This document shows, one piece after another, positions 25,365 to 34,831 of a stretch of DNA of 64,000 bases. This DNA comes from Firmicutes bacterium UBA6806 (GTDB lineage: Bacteria > Bacillota > Clostridia > Peptostreptococcales > Acidaminobacteraceae). Made by a program: the position numbers and the translations under genes. The notes under the pieces are model-generated. The model searched no databases, was not told where the DNA came from, and saw only the letters and a list, made by a program, of their open reading frames with translations. The stretch's first letter is position 1, and each line of letters opens with the position of its first letter. The stretch is from contig DKFC01000043.1 of NCBI GenBank assembly GCA_002452745.1, positions 1-64,000 on the forward strand. Reading direction: 5' to 3'.

Positions 25365-27407
25365 CTATTTTCCACCTTTTACATAGTGTTTGTCAACCAA
25401 AGATTGTACCAAGTCCTCTTTCGGAATGAAAGGAAGGGTGATATGATCTGTTGATCTCATGTCATTGTACGCCATTGAAGTTTCAAGAGCATGTTCGTTT
25501 CTAGCCCATGCACGTCTTGCAACACCGCCCATAACGTCAAACGGCATTGCATTTTGAAGGATTTCGTCAACCCTTTCGCTTCCATCCAGCACCATGCCGA
25601 ATCCGCCGTTGATGGATTTACCAATTCCGACACCACCGCCATTGTGGAGGGCGATCATACTCATGCCCCTAGCAGCATTTCCTGCAAAAACATGTGTTGC
25701 CATTTCCGCCATGATGTTTGAACCGTCTTTGATATTTGAAGTCTCTCTAAATGGAGAGTCCGTTCCACCTGTATCATGATGGTCTCTACCGAGCATCACT
25801 GGGCCAATTTCGCCATTTCTGACCATTTCATTAAATTTAAGCGCTATTTTCAAACGTCCAAGTGCATCTTGGTATAAGATTCTGGCTTTAGTCCCAACAA
25901 CCAATTTGTTCTTTTCAGCATCTCTAATCCAAACCCAGTTGTCTCTGTCTTGGAATCTTCTATCAGGATCTATACAAGACATTGCCGCATGGTCTGTCTT
26001 TCTGAGGTCTTCGTCTTTTCCGCTGAGGCAAACCCATCTGAAAGGTCCATATCCATAGTCGAAGAGGACAGGTCCCATGATGTCTTCAACATATGAAGGC
26101 CAGATAAATCCATCTAATTCGTTAACGCCGTTTTTACAGATTTCCTGTACGCCGGCATCAAAGATTGCCTTCATGAAGCTGTTGCCGTAATCGAAGAAGT
26201 AAACACCCTTTGAAGTTAAGGCTTTAATTGCTTTGTAATGTCTTACCAGTGTTTCATTTACGAGTTTTATAAATTTAGGTTTGTCATGTCCCAAAAGGTC
26301 TGTTCTCTCTTCAAAGCTGATGCCAACTGGGCAGTATCCGCCATCATATGCATTGTGGCAAGATGTTTGATCTGAGAGTAAATCTATGTGAACATTGTTT
26401 TCAACTGCATATTCAAGTAAATCAACGATGTTTCCAAGGAAAGCGATTGCCGCTGGCGTGCCAGCTTCTTGATGCACTTTTGCTCTATCAAATGCCTCTT
26501 TTGGCGTTCTGGTCACTTCGCTAACCCATCCTTGGGAGTGTCTAGTGACGATTCTCGACTCGTCCACTTCTGCGATGATGCCGACGCCGCCTGCTATTTC
26601 AACTGCTTTTCCTTGAGCACCACTCATGCCGCCAAGACCAGATGTTACGAACAATCTGCCTTTGAGGTTTTCATCTTCTGGAATGCCGAGTTTATCACGA
26701 CCTGCATTGAGAACAGTCGAGTATGTTCCATGCACGATTCCCTGTGGTCCAATGTACATCCAACCACCTGCTGTCATCTGTCCGTAAGAAGCAACCCCCA
26801 GTGCAGCCCCTCTGTTCCAGTTTTCGAGGTCGTCGAACATACCAATCATCAAACCGTTTGTAATAATAGCTCTAGGCGCATTCTTTGGAGATTTAAAAAG
26901 TCCCAGAGGATGTCCAGATTGAACCACAAGCGTTTGTTCATCCGTCATGATTTCAAGGTATTTTTTGATGATGTGATATTGCATCCAGTTTTGACATACT
27001 TGGCCAGTTTCACCGTAAGTGACAAGTTCATATGGGTATAGAGCAATATCAAAATCCAAGTTGTTGTCAATCATGACTTGAATTGCTCTACCTTCAGTTG
27101 TAACACCTTTGTATTCATCAATTGGTTTCCCTTTAATTTGTCCAACTGGTCTAAATCTATAGCCGTAGATTCTCCCCATTGTCAAAAGCTCTTCGAGAAA
27201 CTCTTCAGCCACTGCTTCATGCCATTTTTCTGGAATATAGCGAAGTGCATTTTTAAGTGCAAGAGCTGTTTCGTCCTTGTTTAAAGTGAATTCTCTCTTT
27301 GGTGCTCTTCTGATACCTTCCACAAATGCAGGTTTTGCCGGCAATTCCGTGAAAATGTCTTCGAGTTTGACTTTCATTGCATTTGAAATTTCCGAATTCT
27401 TAATCAT
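25365..27407 (-). CDS. hutU: Urocanate hydratase
   Basis: This enzyme performs the second step of histidine degradation, urocanate to imidazolone propionate, using NAD+ as an electrophilic cofactor. The 680-residue product belongs to the long anaerobic form (about 100 residues more than the Bacillus/Pseudomonas type). Visible motifs are the NAD-binding GLGGMSGAQGKAVEIAGGVG, the conserved Cys segment GGYCPVGISFEE, GYGPFRWVCLSG, and ALHNGGGVGIGKSINGGFG near the C-terminus. The ATG has GGAGG upstream. hutH, hutI and ftcD are not in the window. The upstream region carries nested dyads (27491-27540) that may be operators. Confidence 0.97.
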   Translation of the reverse strand: MIKNSEISNAMKVKLEDIFTELPAKPAFVEGIRRAPKREFTLNKDETALALKNALRYIPEKWHEAVAEEFLEELLTMGRIYGYRFRPVGQIKGKPIDEYKGVTTEGRAIQVMIDNNLDFDIALYPYELVTYGETGQVCQNWMQYHIIKKYLEIMTDEQTLVVQSGHPLGLFKSPKNAPRAIITNGLMIGMFDDLENWNRGAALGVASYGQMTAGGWMYIGPQGIVHGTYSTVLNAGRDKLGIPEDENLKGRLFVTSGLGGMSGAQGKAVEIAGGVGIIAEVDESRIVTRHSQGWVSEVTRTPKEAFDRAKVHQEAGTPAAIAFLGNIVDLLEYAVENNVHIDLLSDQTSCHNAYDGGYCPVGISFEERTDLLGHDKPKFIKLVNETLVRHYKAIKALTSKGVYFFDYGNSFMKAIFDAGVQEICKNGVNELDGFIWPSYVEDIMGPVLFDYGYGPFRWVCLSGKDEDLRKTDHAAMSCIDPDRRFQDRDNWVWIRDAEKNKLVVGTKARILYQDALGRLKIALKFNEMVRNGEIGPVMLGRDHHDTGGTDSPFRETSNIKDGSNIMAEMATHVFAGNAARGMSMIALHNGGGVGIGKSINGGFGMVLDGSERVDEILQNAMPFDVMGGVARRAWARNEHALETSMAYNDMRSTDHITLPFIPKEDLVQSLVDKHYVKGGK

Positions 27408-27490
27408 TTATTACGCCTCCATTTTTAACCCCAACCATCCTATCACCATGAGTCCCCCGATTTTCCATCAAAGTACCCGCACTGAACCTC

Positions 27491-27540
27491 AGACGATCTG
27501 TGTTTAATTCTATTAACCACATTTTAAAATGATATCGTCT
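27491..27540. promoter_or_regulatory. Nested dyads in the hutU upstream region
   Basis: Three inverted repeats are nested here: AGACGAT/ATCGTCT at the ends (27491-27497, 27534-27540), a 23-bp dyad with arms TGTG-N-TTAAT and ATTAA-N-CACA (27499-27521), and the perfect palindrome CATTTTAAAATG (27520-27531). These are plausible operator sequences for hutU control. Confidence 0.5.
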
Positions 27541-27589
27541 ATTTTTAGTCTCCTTATTGTAAAAAAAAAGTCGATAAGGTCTTGAAGGG

Positions 27590-27638
27590 ATAAAAAAACA
27601 CATCTCAAAAGCCATTTTCGCTTCAATGAGATGTGTCT
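27590..27638 (-). terminator. Terminator of cstA
   Basis: ACACATCTC pairs with GAGATGTGT and is followed on the minus strand by T7. It lies ~75 bp after the cstA stop. Confidence 0.85.
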
Positions 27639-27711
27639 TTTATAACCTTATTAAACGATTATAGGCGGACTCCTGAAATAGATATGCAGAGTCCTGAAAT
27701 TCTATAGTTGC

Positions 27712-29322
27712 CTACTTCTGAGTTTCCTGAATCTTATTTTCGCCTCTAAAGGCACTTATCGACTGTTGAATCAGCACGATTGCCAATATGAATAGAGCAA
27801 TGGCAAATATCAGAAGCACATAGTTACTCCTATTTGTAAAGATTAACTGAACCAGCGCCGCCAGTGTTACTGCAAACATAAAGAACATTGGAATAATAAT
27901 TTGTTTATATTCTTTGCCCATTTCCTTTAGCCATACAGCAAGCGCCAAGAGTGCAAGTGCGGCTAAAAGCTGATTTGCAGAACCAAATAACGGCCATATT
28001 TGCGCCCATCCAAAGAAGGCGAGTCCACCACCCACAGCCACTGTAATTCCTGTGGAAGCATATCGGTTGGTAATCCCCTTTTCAGAAATTTCATCACCAC
28101 TTGTGAAAAATTCCTGGAAGATAAATCTGGCAAGTCTAGTTGCCGTATCTAGTGATGTCAGCGCAAATGCCGATATGGCAAGTGCTGTAAAGCTCTTCGC
28201 TGCAGCAAAAGGCATGCCGAAAGATGTCATAAAGGTACCAAGTCCGTCTGAAAATACGTTGACAGGCCCACCATTTGCAAGGAGTTCTGCAAATTTATCT
28301 GCCCCGATGTAGCCTGCTGTGACAATTGCAATTACAGCCAAAACACCCTCTATGAGCATAGAACCATATCCCACCAAGCGGATATCCTTTTCAGAGTCAA
28401 TTTGTTTAGAAGTCGTTCCCGAGCCAACAAGTGAATGGAAACCCGAGATCGCCCCACATGCCACCGTTACAAACAAAATTGGAAACAGTGTCGCTTTGTC
28501 TACTGAAAAACTAGTAACAGGTGCAAGTTGCATAGAAGGCCTCATAATAACAACGCCCACGAGCCCACCAATCAGCATCGCATATAGTAGAAACGAGTTT
28601 AGATAGTCTCTAGGTTGAAGTAAAATCCAAACGGGTGTTACACTTGCTACGAAAATATAAGCAAGCAGTATGAGCATCCACGCTTCTCTTGAAAGCGATA
28701 TTGGGAAAAGTGTTCCAAGATAGACACAGGCAAATAGCGCCACGACGCCTATTAATGTTCCCAAACCCAAACCAACACCTCTTCTATAGACAAAGTAGCC
28801 AAAGATAATTGCAAGAACAATAAACATGAGAGAAGAAGATGCCGCTGCCGGAACAGAGACGAATGTATTTGCCACGATGTTTGTAAATGCCGCGACGACC
28901 AGTAGAAGCGTCAACCAAGCGAAAATAGCAAACAATTTCTTGCCCTTATCTCCAATCGTCGTATGGATAACTTCCCCTATTGATTTCCCATCGTTTCTCA
29001 CAGAAGCAAAGAGCGAGCCCATATCGTGAACCCCTCCAAAGAAAATAGATCCGATGATAATCCAAAGGAAAACTGGAACCCATCCGAAGATAGCTGCTGT
29101 AATTGGGCCGACGATTGGGCCTGCCCCTGCAATTGAAGAAAAATGATGACCTAATAATACCGGTGCTTTAGCTGGCACATAGTCCACGCCATCAGCAAGC
29201 CTGTGTGCTGGTGTTTTAATACTCTCATCAATGCCCCATTTCTTGGCAAGCGACGCACCATAAGTCACATAAGCAACTAAGAAAAGTACAACCGAAATGA
29301 AAATTAAAATAACTGCACTCAT
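27712..29322 (-). CDS. cstA: CstA-family carbon-starvation/peptide-type transporter
   Basis: The 536-residue, ~15-TM protein has the CstA motifs near the start: SLAKKWGIDESIKTPAHRLADGVDYVPAKAPVLLGHHFSSIAGAGPIVGPITAA, then GGVHDMGSLFASVRNDGKSIGEV. CstA proteins take up peptides or pyruvate during starvation. The sequence is shorter than E. coli CstA (701) but normal for the Firmicute form. The start has GGGGAGG upstream. It follows the unknown 29345-29890 gene by 22 bp, so the two are probably co-transcribed. Substrate is inferred from family only. Confidence 0.93.
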   Translation of the reverse strand: MSAVILIFISVVLFLVAYVTYGASLAKKWGIDESIKTPAHRLADGVDYVPAKAPVLLGHHFSSIAGAGPIVGPITAAIFGWVPVFLWIIIGSIFFGGVHDMGSLFASVRNDGKSIGEVIHTTIGDKGKKLFAIFAWLTLLLVVAAFTNIVANTFVSVPAAASSSLMFIVLAIIFGYFVYRRGVGLGLGTLIGVVALFACVYLGTLFPISLSREAWMLILLAYIFVASVTPVWILLQPRDYLNSFLLYAMLIGGLVGVVIMRPSMQLAPVTSFSVDKATLFPILFVTVACGAISGFHSLVGSGTTSKQIDSEKDIRLVGYGSMLIEGVLAVIAIVTAGYIGADKFAELLANGGPVNVFSDGLGTFMTSFGMPFAAAKSFTALAISAFALTSLDTATRLARFIFQEFFTSGDEISEKGITNRYASTGITVAVGGGLAFFGWAQIWPLFGSANQLLAALALLALAVWLKEMGKEYKQIIIPMFFMFAVTLAALVQLIFTNRSNYVLLIFAIALFILAIVLIQQSISAFRGENKIQETQK

Positions 29323-29344
29323 TTCATAAACCTCCCCAAATTTT

Positions 29345-29890
29345 TTATATTGAAGTCGTTTGACTTACAATCTTTTCAATAAACTTGCCGTGGAGCTTTA
29401 TCAGCCTTTTACATTCCCTTCTGCCATAAGGATTGCTGAAGCCCTTTTGCCTGGTGGTATCTATAAGGATAATGCTCCCATTTACCCACCCGTCAAGTCC
29501 AAACCTGAAACTCTTGTAAAATCGAAATCGCTTAATCGCCCTCACAACATCAGACGCCTGAGGCATATCTATTTCTATAACATAGTACATGGATGTCGCC
29601 ATGTGATCCTTGCTATTTTCCACAAATTCAACATGGCCTTTGTCAAAGAGCGACTTTATAGACTCTATCTTTTCAAGTGTCACTTCATCAAGTCTCTCAT
29701 AGAAGATGACCTCGTTATTCTCAAACGCATAGTATTCAATTTCCTTTTTAAGTGCATATGCGGAATTGCGCTCGTTGTACTTTGCCACAAAATCACAATT
29801 GCACTTGGTTGGCGTCAAGATGTCATAATAAACACTTAAACTCTCTTTTAAAAACGGCCCAAACCCTATATTCCTCGACATTGCTTCCAC
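29345..29890 (-). CDS. Hypothetical protein upstream of cstA
   Basis: A 181-residue soluble protein I do not recognise. The start is GTG at 29890, supported by GGGGAGG 5 nt upstream. The N-terminus has a CNCDF cysteine pair (TPTKCNCDFVAKYNE). The C-terminal half is basic and aromatic (IKRFRFYKSFRFGLDGWVNGSIILIDTTRQKG ... YGRRECKRLIKLHGKFIEKIV). There is no signal peptide or TM segment. It directly precedes cstA with a 22-bp gap, so a regulatory or accessory role for that transporter is possible but unproven. Confidence 0.75.
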   Translation of the reverse strand: MEAMSRNIGFGPFLKESLSVYYDILTPTKCNCDFVAKYNERNSAYALKKEIEYYAFENNEVIFYERLDEVTLEKIESIKSLFDKGHVEFVENSKDHMATSMYYVIEIDMPQASDVVRAIKRFRFYKSFRFGLDGWVNGSIILIDTTRQKGFSNPYGRRECKRLIKLHGKFIEKIVSQTTSI

Positions 29891-30044
29891 ATGTGCCTCC
29901 CCATTTCCTACTTTTCCTCATTTTAACTCAGACTTCTTTATATGAGACGAATTTATGAATAAACTGTAACTTTCTGTGTTTGAAATGCTTTATTCCCGTC
30001 TGCAATTTTCAATTTTTTTACAGTTCATATTATTGGCTTTTCAA

Positions 30045-30073
30045 TTTTCACACCTTCTTTATCGTGATATAAT
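30045..30073 (+). promoter_or_regulatory. Possible promoter of the GGDEF gene
   Basis: -10 TATAAT (30068-30073) is 17 bp from a weak -35 TTTTCA (30045-30050), ~40 bp before the ATG. Confidence 0.5.
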
Positions 30074-30111
30074 GACTTAAGAATCTATCCACTATATAGA
30101 AAGGACATTCC

Positions 30112-31530
30112 ATGAAGAAAAAGAGTCAAATCGGATTTGTAATCTCAACGATTATCTTTCTCGGCATTGCCGCTATTATATTTTTGAGTTTCACAACTTA
30201 TAGTTCTATTATCAAAGATGATATCCTAAACATCTCAAAACTCACCTCAACCAACATTTACTCTGAAATTGACAGCGAACTCACTAAGCCTATTTTCGTC
30301 AGTTTGACAATGGCAAATGATTCCTTCGTCAAGAACTGGTTGGCAGAGGAAACAAATCGCTCAGAAAGTGAAATCGTCCACTATCTTGAAGGGATTAGAA
30401 ATAAATACCATTATCATTCAGTCTTTTTGGTTTCCGATACATCGGGGAAGTATTTCCACTATAATGGTCTGTTTAAAACCATCTCCAAAGAAAATGACCA
30501 TGACATTTGGTATTATAATTTTGTAAATCAGGAGAATCTATATATATTGGATGTGGATCAAGATGAAGTGGATAATCAGCTTCTCACGGTCTTTGTAAAC
30601 TGTAAAATCCTCGATCCAAGTGGGAATGTAATGGGTGTCACTGGGGTTGGCGTCGAAATGGAGTACATACAGAGCCTCCTTTCCGACTTCGAAAAAAACT
30701 ATCACCTAGAGGCGTTCCTCGTGGATGAAAATGGTTTGGTTCAAGCTCATACAAACGCAGGGTATATTGGAACGAGAAATCTCAATGATGAAGATCTCTA
30801 TCAAAAAATCGGCAACAGCCTCTATGGAAAATCTGAAGCCCTCAATGTCTTCGATCTCGAGTCTCACAAGACTGAACAATATGTAATCAGCCATTATATA
30901 GAAGAGATGAACTGGTATCTGGTCGTACGCAAGGATACCTCCATCCTCACAAGGTCTTTTAATCAACAGCTTTATTATGATGCCTTCATCATCTTGCTTG
31001 TACTCGCTTCGGTTATCTTCATCGTCACGAAAATCATCAAAAGACACGAAGCCCAACTCAATTACACCGCCATGATGGATACGTTGGGAATTCTTCCGAA
31101 CCGAAAGGGCTTTGACCTCAAGCTAAAAGAGGCCTTCGCCGATGACAATTTTGACTGGTGCGTCTTCTTGATAGACCTAGACCACTTTAAAGAGATCAAC
31201 GACCAGTACGGTCATATTCAAGGAGATAAAATTCTCAAACACATGATGACCATCTGCGGCAATTCACTCACCGACCACTTGATTACCCGTTGGGGAGGCG
31301 ATGAATTTAGCGGCATCATCTACAGGGATTCCGCCGAAGCAACTGCCCTTTTAGATGCACTGAGAGAACAGATTGCAAGTGATGACATGCTTTCAAAATT
31401 CAATATAACCGTCAGTGTCGGCCTAACTCAGGCAACAGCACTTGACACGGAAGACACCATCATCAAACGTGCAGACAAGGCCCTCTACGAATCCAAAAAC
31501 AATGGCAAAAACCGCGTCACCTATCTCTAA
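30112..31530 (+). CDS. Membrane-bound diguanylate cyclase with extracellular dCache-like sensor
   Basis: A 472-residue sensor enzyme that would make c-di-GMP from GTP. It has an N-terminal TM (~8-30), a large extracellular Cache/PAS-like region (~31-285) and a second TM (~292-310). The GGDEF domain follows (~325-472), with DTLGILPNRKGFDL, the nucleotide motif DLDHFKEINDQYGH and the intact active site RWGGDEF (about residue 392). The residues upstream of GGDEF (DHLIT) lack the RxxD inhibitory site, so product inhibition by the usual route is not expected. The Cache ligand is unknown. It is a single-gene unit with its own terminator. Confidence 0.93.
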   Translation: MKKKSQIGFVISTIIFLGIAAIIFLSFTTYSSIIKDDILNISKLTSTNIYSEIDSELTKPIFVSLTMANDSFVKNWLAEETNRSESEIVHYLEGIRNKYHYHSVFLVSDTSGKYFHYNGLFKTISKENDHDIWYYNFVNQENLYILDVDQDEVDNQLLTVFVNCKILDPSGNVMGVTGVGVEMEYIQSLLSDFEKNYHLEAFLVDENGLVQAHTNAGYIGTRNLNDEDLYQKIGNSLYGKSEALNVFDLESHKTEQYVISHYIEEMNWYLVVRKDTSILTRSFNQQLYYDAFIILLVLASVIFIVTKIIKRHEAQLNYTAMMDTLGILPNRKGFDLKLKEAFADDNFDWCVFLIDLDHFKEINDQYGHIQGDKILKHMMTICGNSLTDHLITRWGGDEFSGIIYRDSAEATALLDALREQIASDDMLSKFNITVSVGLTQATALDTEDTIIKRADKALYESKNNGKNRVTYL

Positions 31531-31573
31531 TGAGCTCGATCAAAATACACTCTAAATAGACTTTGGCTCACGC

Positions 31574-31623
31574 AAAAGGGCTATTGCAAACTCAATTTCT
31601 TAGAGTTGCAATAGCCCTTTTGT
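31574..31623. terminator. Bidirectional terminator between GGDEF gene and sbcC
   Basis: AAAAGGGCTATTGCAA pairs perfectly with TTGCAATAGCCCTTTT around a 16-nt loop. It serves two convergent genes. Confidence 0.9.
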
Positions 31624-31690
31624 TATAAATCCGCAATTATTTCACCAAACTGCGGACACATTCGCCATGACTTTATTATTCTTAGCAAAC

Positions 31691-34600
31691 TTATTGAATC
31701 ACCTGTGTATAAGATCCCTTTATGTCAGAAATGACCCTCAGCTGTGACGGTATTCTCTCTTTTAACTCCTGTACATGAGAAATTATGCCCACTAGCCTGT
31801 TCTTGCCCCCCAGCGATATCAGAGACTCGATAGCTTTATCAAGCGAGTCGCTATCAAGTGTTCCGAATCCCTCGTCTATGAACATCGTCTCTAAACTAAT
31901 GCCCCCAGAGTATCTTTGAACCACATCCGATAACCCCAGTGCCAAAGCCAGTGATGCCTTAAACGTCTCTCCCCCAGACAGCGTCTTTACATGTCTCAAC
32001 TTTCCAGTAAACTGATCCAGCACCTCTATGTCCAGCCCACTCTGAGCATTTCCCTTGTTTCTTTCTTTCTTGCGGTTTAATTCATATCTCCCTTGTGTCA
32101 TGTGGTACAATCTTTGATTTGCAGCAGTGAGAACGTCTTCAAAATATTGGGACAAGACATAATTTTCAAAAGATAATTTTTGAACATTATTTCCTCTGGC
32201 CAGTTTTGAAATTCTAGACACCGATTCGTACTTCTTTTGGCAAGTTTCCAGCTTTTGCAGTGCCTCTTTATAATCGCCCAAGAGCTCTTCATTGGAAACT
32301 ATCTGTGACGATTCATCTGAGTAGACATCTTGTAATGCCTTCCACTGAGCTTTTTCCATTTCAAATTGACTTTCCAATTGCCTTGAATCCACGGGTACTT
32401 GAGATTTTAACATTTCCTCCAAAATCTCAATCCTCTGTTTTAACGACTCTTTGGAAGTTCTAAATTGTTCAAGTCTCTTGGTCATCTCGTCTATCTCTGA
32501 TGAAATCAACTTGCTCTCATGATATAGAGCTACCGACTCAAACCCACACTGACTTAACTTTTCGTTGAAGGCCTCTTTTGATGCAAGATACCTCTTTTCA
32601 TCTGCTTGAAGCTCTCTCTGGACATTGGCTTGTTTTTCACGTAAGATACTCAGCGTTTCAGCGTATTGCCTATGCGTCTCTTCCAACCTTAAGGCTTCCT
32701 TTTGAAAGCCATCTTGCTTCTCTGTAAGTGATTTAATCTCCTGTTGAAGCGCCTTTAAATCCAAAAGCCGCTCTGGTATCTTCGCACGTATCTGATTGAC
32801 AATCGCCTTGGCGCTTTCATATTCCAGCGAAGTCTTTCTAATTTGGGATTCCAATGTTTGCAGCTGCTCTCCCATCAATTCCAGCTGTCTTCTAGAAGCG
32901 TCTAAAGATGACCGCTTTTCACCTTCGCCCTCCACAGCTCTCCTAAGCGCCTTCGACTCTGCGGAAAGCTGTGTCAACTTGTCTTCTAATGCACTTCTAA
33001 AAGCAGCCATGTCATTTTGCAGATTTGCATATGCCTGCATATCCAATACATCTGGAATCTCCTCACAGAGTTGCTTCAACTTACCGGTGAGTTCCTCCAA
33101 CTGTTGGACGAGCTTCTCTTTTCCGCTTTCTGCATGTTTCTTCTCAACTTTCAACTTCTCAAGCGTCATTTTTATGCGTTCATGTTTTTTCCGTTCCACA
33201 TCCACAGCATCCTTGGAGATAACCGTCTTTAGTACCGCAGGATTAGGATGATGCACCGATCCGCATACAGCGCATGGTTCACCTTCCGATAGACGTTCTG
33301 CCAAGATGCCCGCGTACCCAGATATAAATGCACTTTCAAGTTTTTCAAAAGAGACTCTCATCAAACGCTCACTCTTGATGGTCGCGTCAATAGACTCTGT
33401 CACCTGTTTAAGTTTAGAGGATTGCTGTGTCAACTCTGCCTGTAGCGATAACATCTGAACCACCAACTCATGTAGTCTCTTATAACTGCTTCCAGTGGCA
33501 TTGACCTCTGCCAGTTTCGTCTTAGACTTCTGAATGGTCTCTATCGCACCAATGAGATTGGATTCAGACTCAAGCAATCTCTCATGCTGATGTTTCTTTT
33601 CCTGCTGCTGTCTATTAAATGTCTCCAGTTCTTTCTCCAGCCTTGTCGCTTCACTTTTTAACGATTCAAATCTCTGCACATCTTCAAGAATGTATTCAAG
33701 GCCGCTGAGTTCTTTTTGAAGGGTACTTAATTCTCTTTGAATTTCAGGCAATTTTTCTCGTTCTACTGCCGACTTTAACATTTTCCTTTCGCAGGCTTGA
33801 ACCTCTTCTTCTACATGCATAACTTCTCGCTTGCGATTTTCAAAATCTGAGGCGGCTTGTTCAAAGTGCCTTTCATCTGATAACATAGTATTTGCCTTTT
33901 GCGCCAAACTTATTCTCTCCGAAATTGAGTTCATGGTATCTTCCGACTTTAGCAGTCGTCCGAGCTGTTCTTTCCCAGACTCATATTCTGCTTTGAATTT
34001 CAAAAGCTGAGCGTTCTTATCTATTTCTCTGGAAGTAGCATCCATTGCCGCCTGGGCCTTTTCTAAGGAATCCTTTAAGTTCCCTAGCTGTTCTCTATTC
34101 TGCTTTATCTGCTCCATAAGCATCTCAGAAAGGGATAGGGCATTTGGAATCACGGGATTTTCAATAAACAGATTCCTCAGTTCCAAATCTGTTTTAAACC
34201 TACCGGCAATCAATTTCATCTCAGTGACGATTTCTGTATGTCTATTTCTGACAAGCTCTTCTTCAAGTTTCATTTTTTCTTGAATTTGTTCAAAGTGAGC
34301 TGTTCCAAATAACTTCCTGAAAATCTCCGATTTTTCACGGCTATCACTCAATATGAGCCTTCTAAATTCCCCCTGGGGAATCATCATAATTTGCCTAAAC
34401 TGTTCTGCGTTGAGCCCAAACAGTTCCACGATTTTATCGGTGACTTCCTTCACGCCTGAAATGGCAATTGAATCGCCTTCCAGTTCTGCCTCTGCCAACT
34501 GAGTGGTCATCCCATTTCCACTTACTTTCGGCCTAAGCTGTTTGGGAACTCTCTTAACTTTATAAGTTTCTCCTCTGAGTTCAAAAGACAGGATAACCGA

Positions 34601-34831
34601 AGTCAACCGCTCCATCTCTGCATGATCGCTCCTAAAACTGTCTCCATCTCTTAAAGCCCCGCTGGATACACCGTAAAGCACATATATGATGGCGTCAAAT
34701 ATAGTGGTTTTACCTGCTCCAGTCGGCCCAGTTATCAAAAATATGCCATCTCGATTAAACGCCTTAAAATCTACGACTTCCCTCTGTGCATACGGCCCAA
34801 AGGCTTCCATTTCAAGTGTGATTGGTCTCAT
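31691..34831 (-). CDS. sbcC: SbcC, exonuclease ATPase subunit
   Basis: SbcC is the Rad50-like SMC ATPase of the SbcCD nuclease, which cleaves DNA hairpins and processes blocked ends. The 1046-residue protein has Walker A GPTGAGKTTIFDAI near residue 33 and long coiled coils. A zinc hook lies at about residues 520-523 (EPCAVCGSVHHP, CxxC). The C-terminal signature is LSGGETFKASLALALGLSD, with Walker B MFIDEGFGTLD. The start overlaps the stop of sbcD by 4 bp, which fits equimolar expression. Length and motifs are ordinary. Confidence 0.98.
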   Translation of the reverse strand: MRPITLEMEAFGPYAQREVVDFKAFNRDGIFLITGPTGAGKTTIFDAIIYVLYGVSSGALRDGDSFRSDHAEMERLTSVILSFELRGETYKVKRVPKQLRPKVSGNGMTTQLAEAELEGDSIAISGVKEVTDKIVELFGLNAEQFRQIMMIPQGEFRRLILSDSREKSEIFRKLFGTAHFEQIQEKMKLEEELVRNRHTEIVTEMKLIAGRFKTDLELRNLFIENPVIPNALSLSEMLMEQIKQNREQLGNLKDSLEKAQAAMDATSREIDKNAQLLKFKAEYESGKEQLGRLLKSEDTMNSISERISLAQKANTMLSDERHFEQAASDFENRKREVMHVEEEVQACERKMLKSAVEREKLPEIQRELSTLQKELSGLEYILEDVQRFESLKSEATRLEKELETFNRQQQEKKHQHERLLESESNLIGAIETIQKSKTKLAEVNATGSSYKRLHELVVQMLSLQAELTQQSSKLKQVTESIDATIKSERLMRVSFEKLESAFISGYAGILAERLSEGEPCAVCGSVHHPNPAVLKTVISKDAVDVERKKHERIKMTLEKLKVEKKHAESGKEKLVQQLEELTGKLKQLCEEIPDVLDMQAYANLQNDMAAFRSALEDKLTQLSAESKALRRAVEGEGEKRSSLDASRRQLELMGEQLQTLESQIRKTSLEYESAKAIVNQIRAKIPERLLDLKALQQEIKSLTEKQDGFQKEALRLEETHRQYAETLSILREKQANVQRELQADEKRYLASKEAFNEKLSQCGFESVALYHESKLISSEIDEMTKRLEQFRTSKESLKQRIEILEEMLKSQVPVDSRQLESQFEMEKAQWKALQDVYSDESSQIVSNEELLGDYKEALQKLETCQKKYESVSRISKLARGNNVQKLSFENYVLSQYFEDVLTAANQRLYHMTQGRYELNRKKERNKGNAQSGLDIEVLDQFTGKLRHVKTLSGGETFKASLALALGLSDVVQRYSGGISLETMFIDEGFGTLDSDSLDKAIESLISLGGKNRLVGIISHVQELKERIPSQLRVISDIKGSYTQVIQ

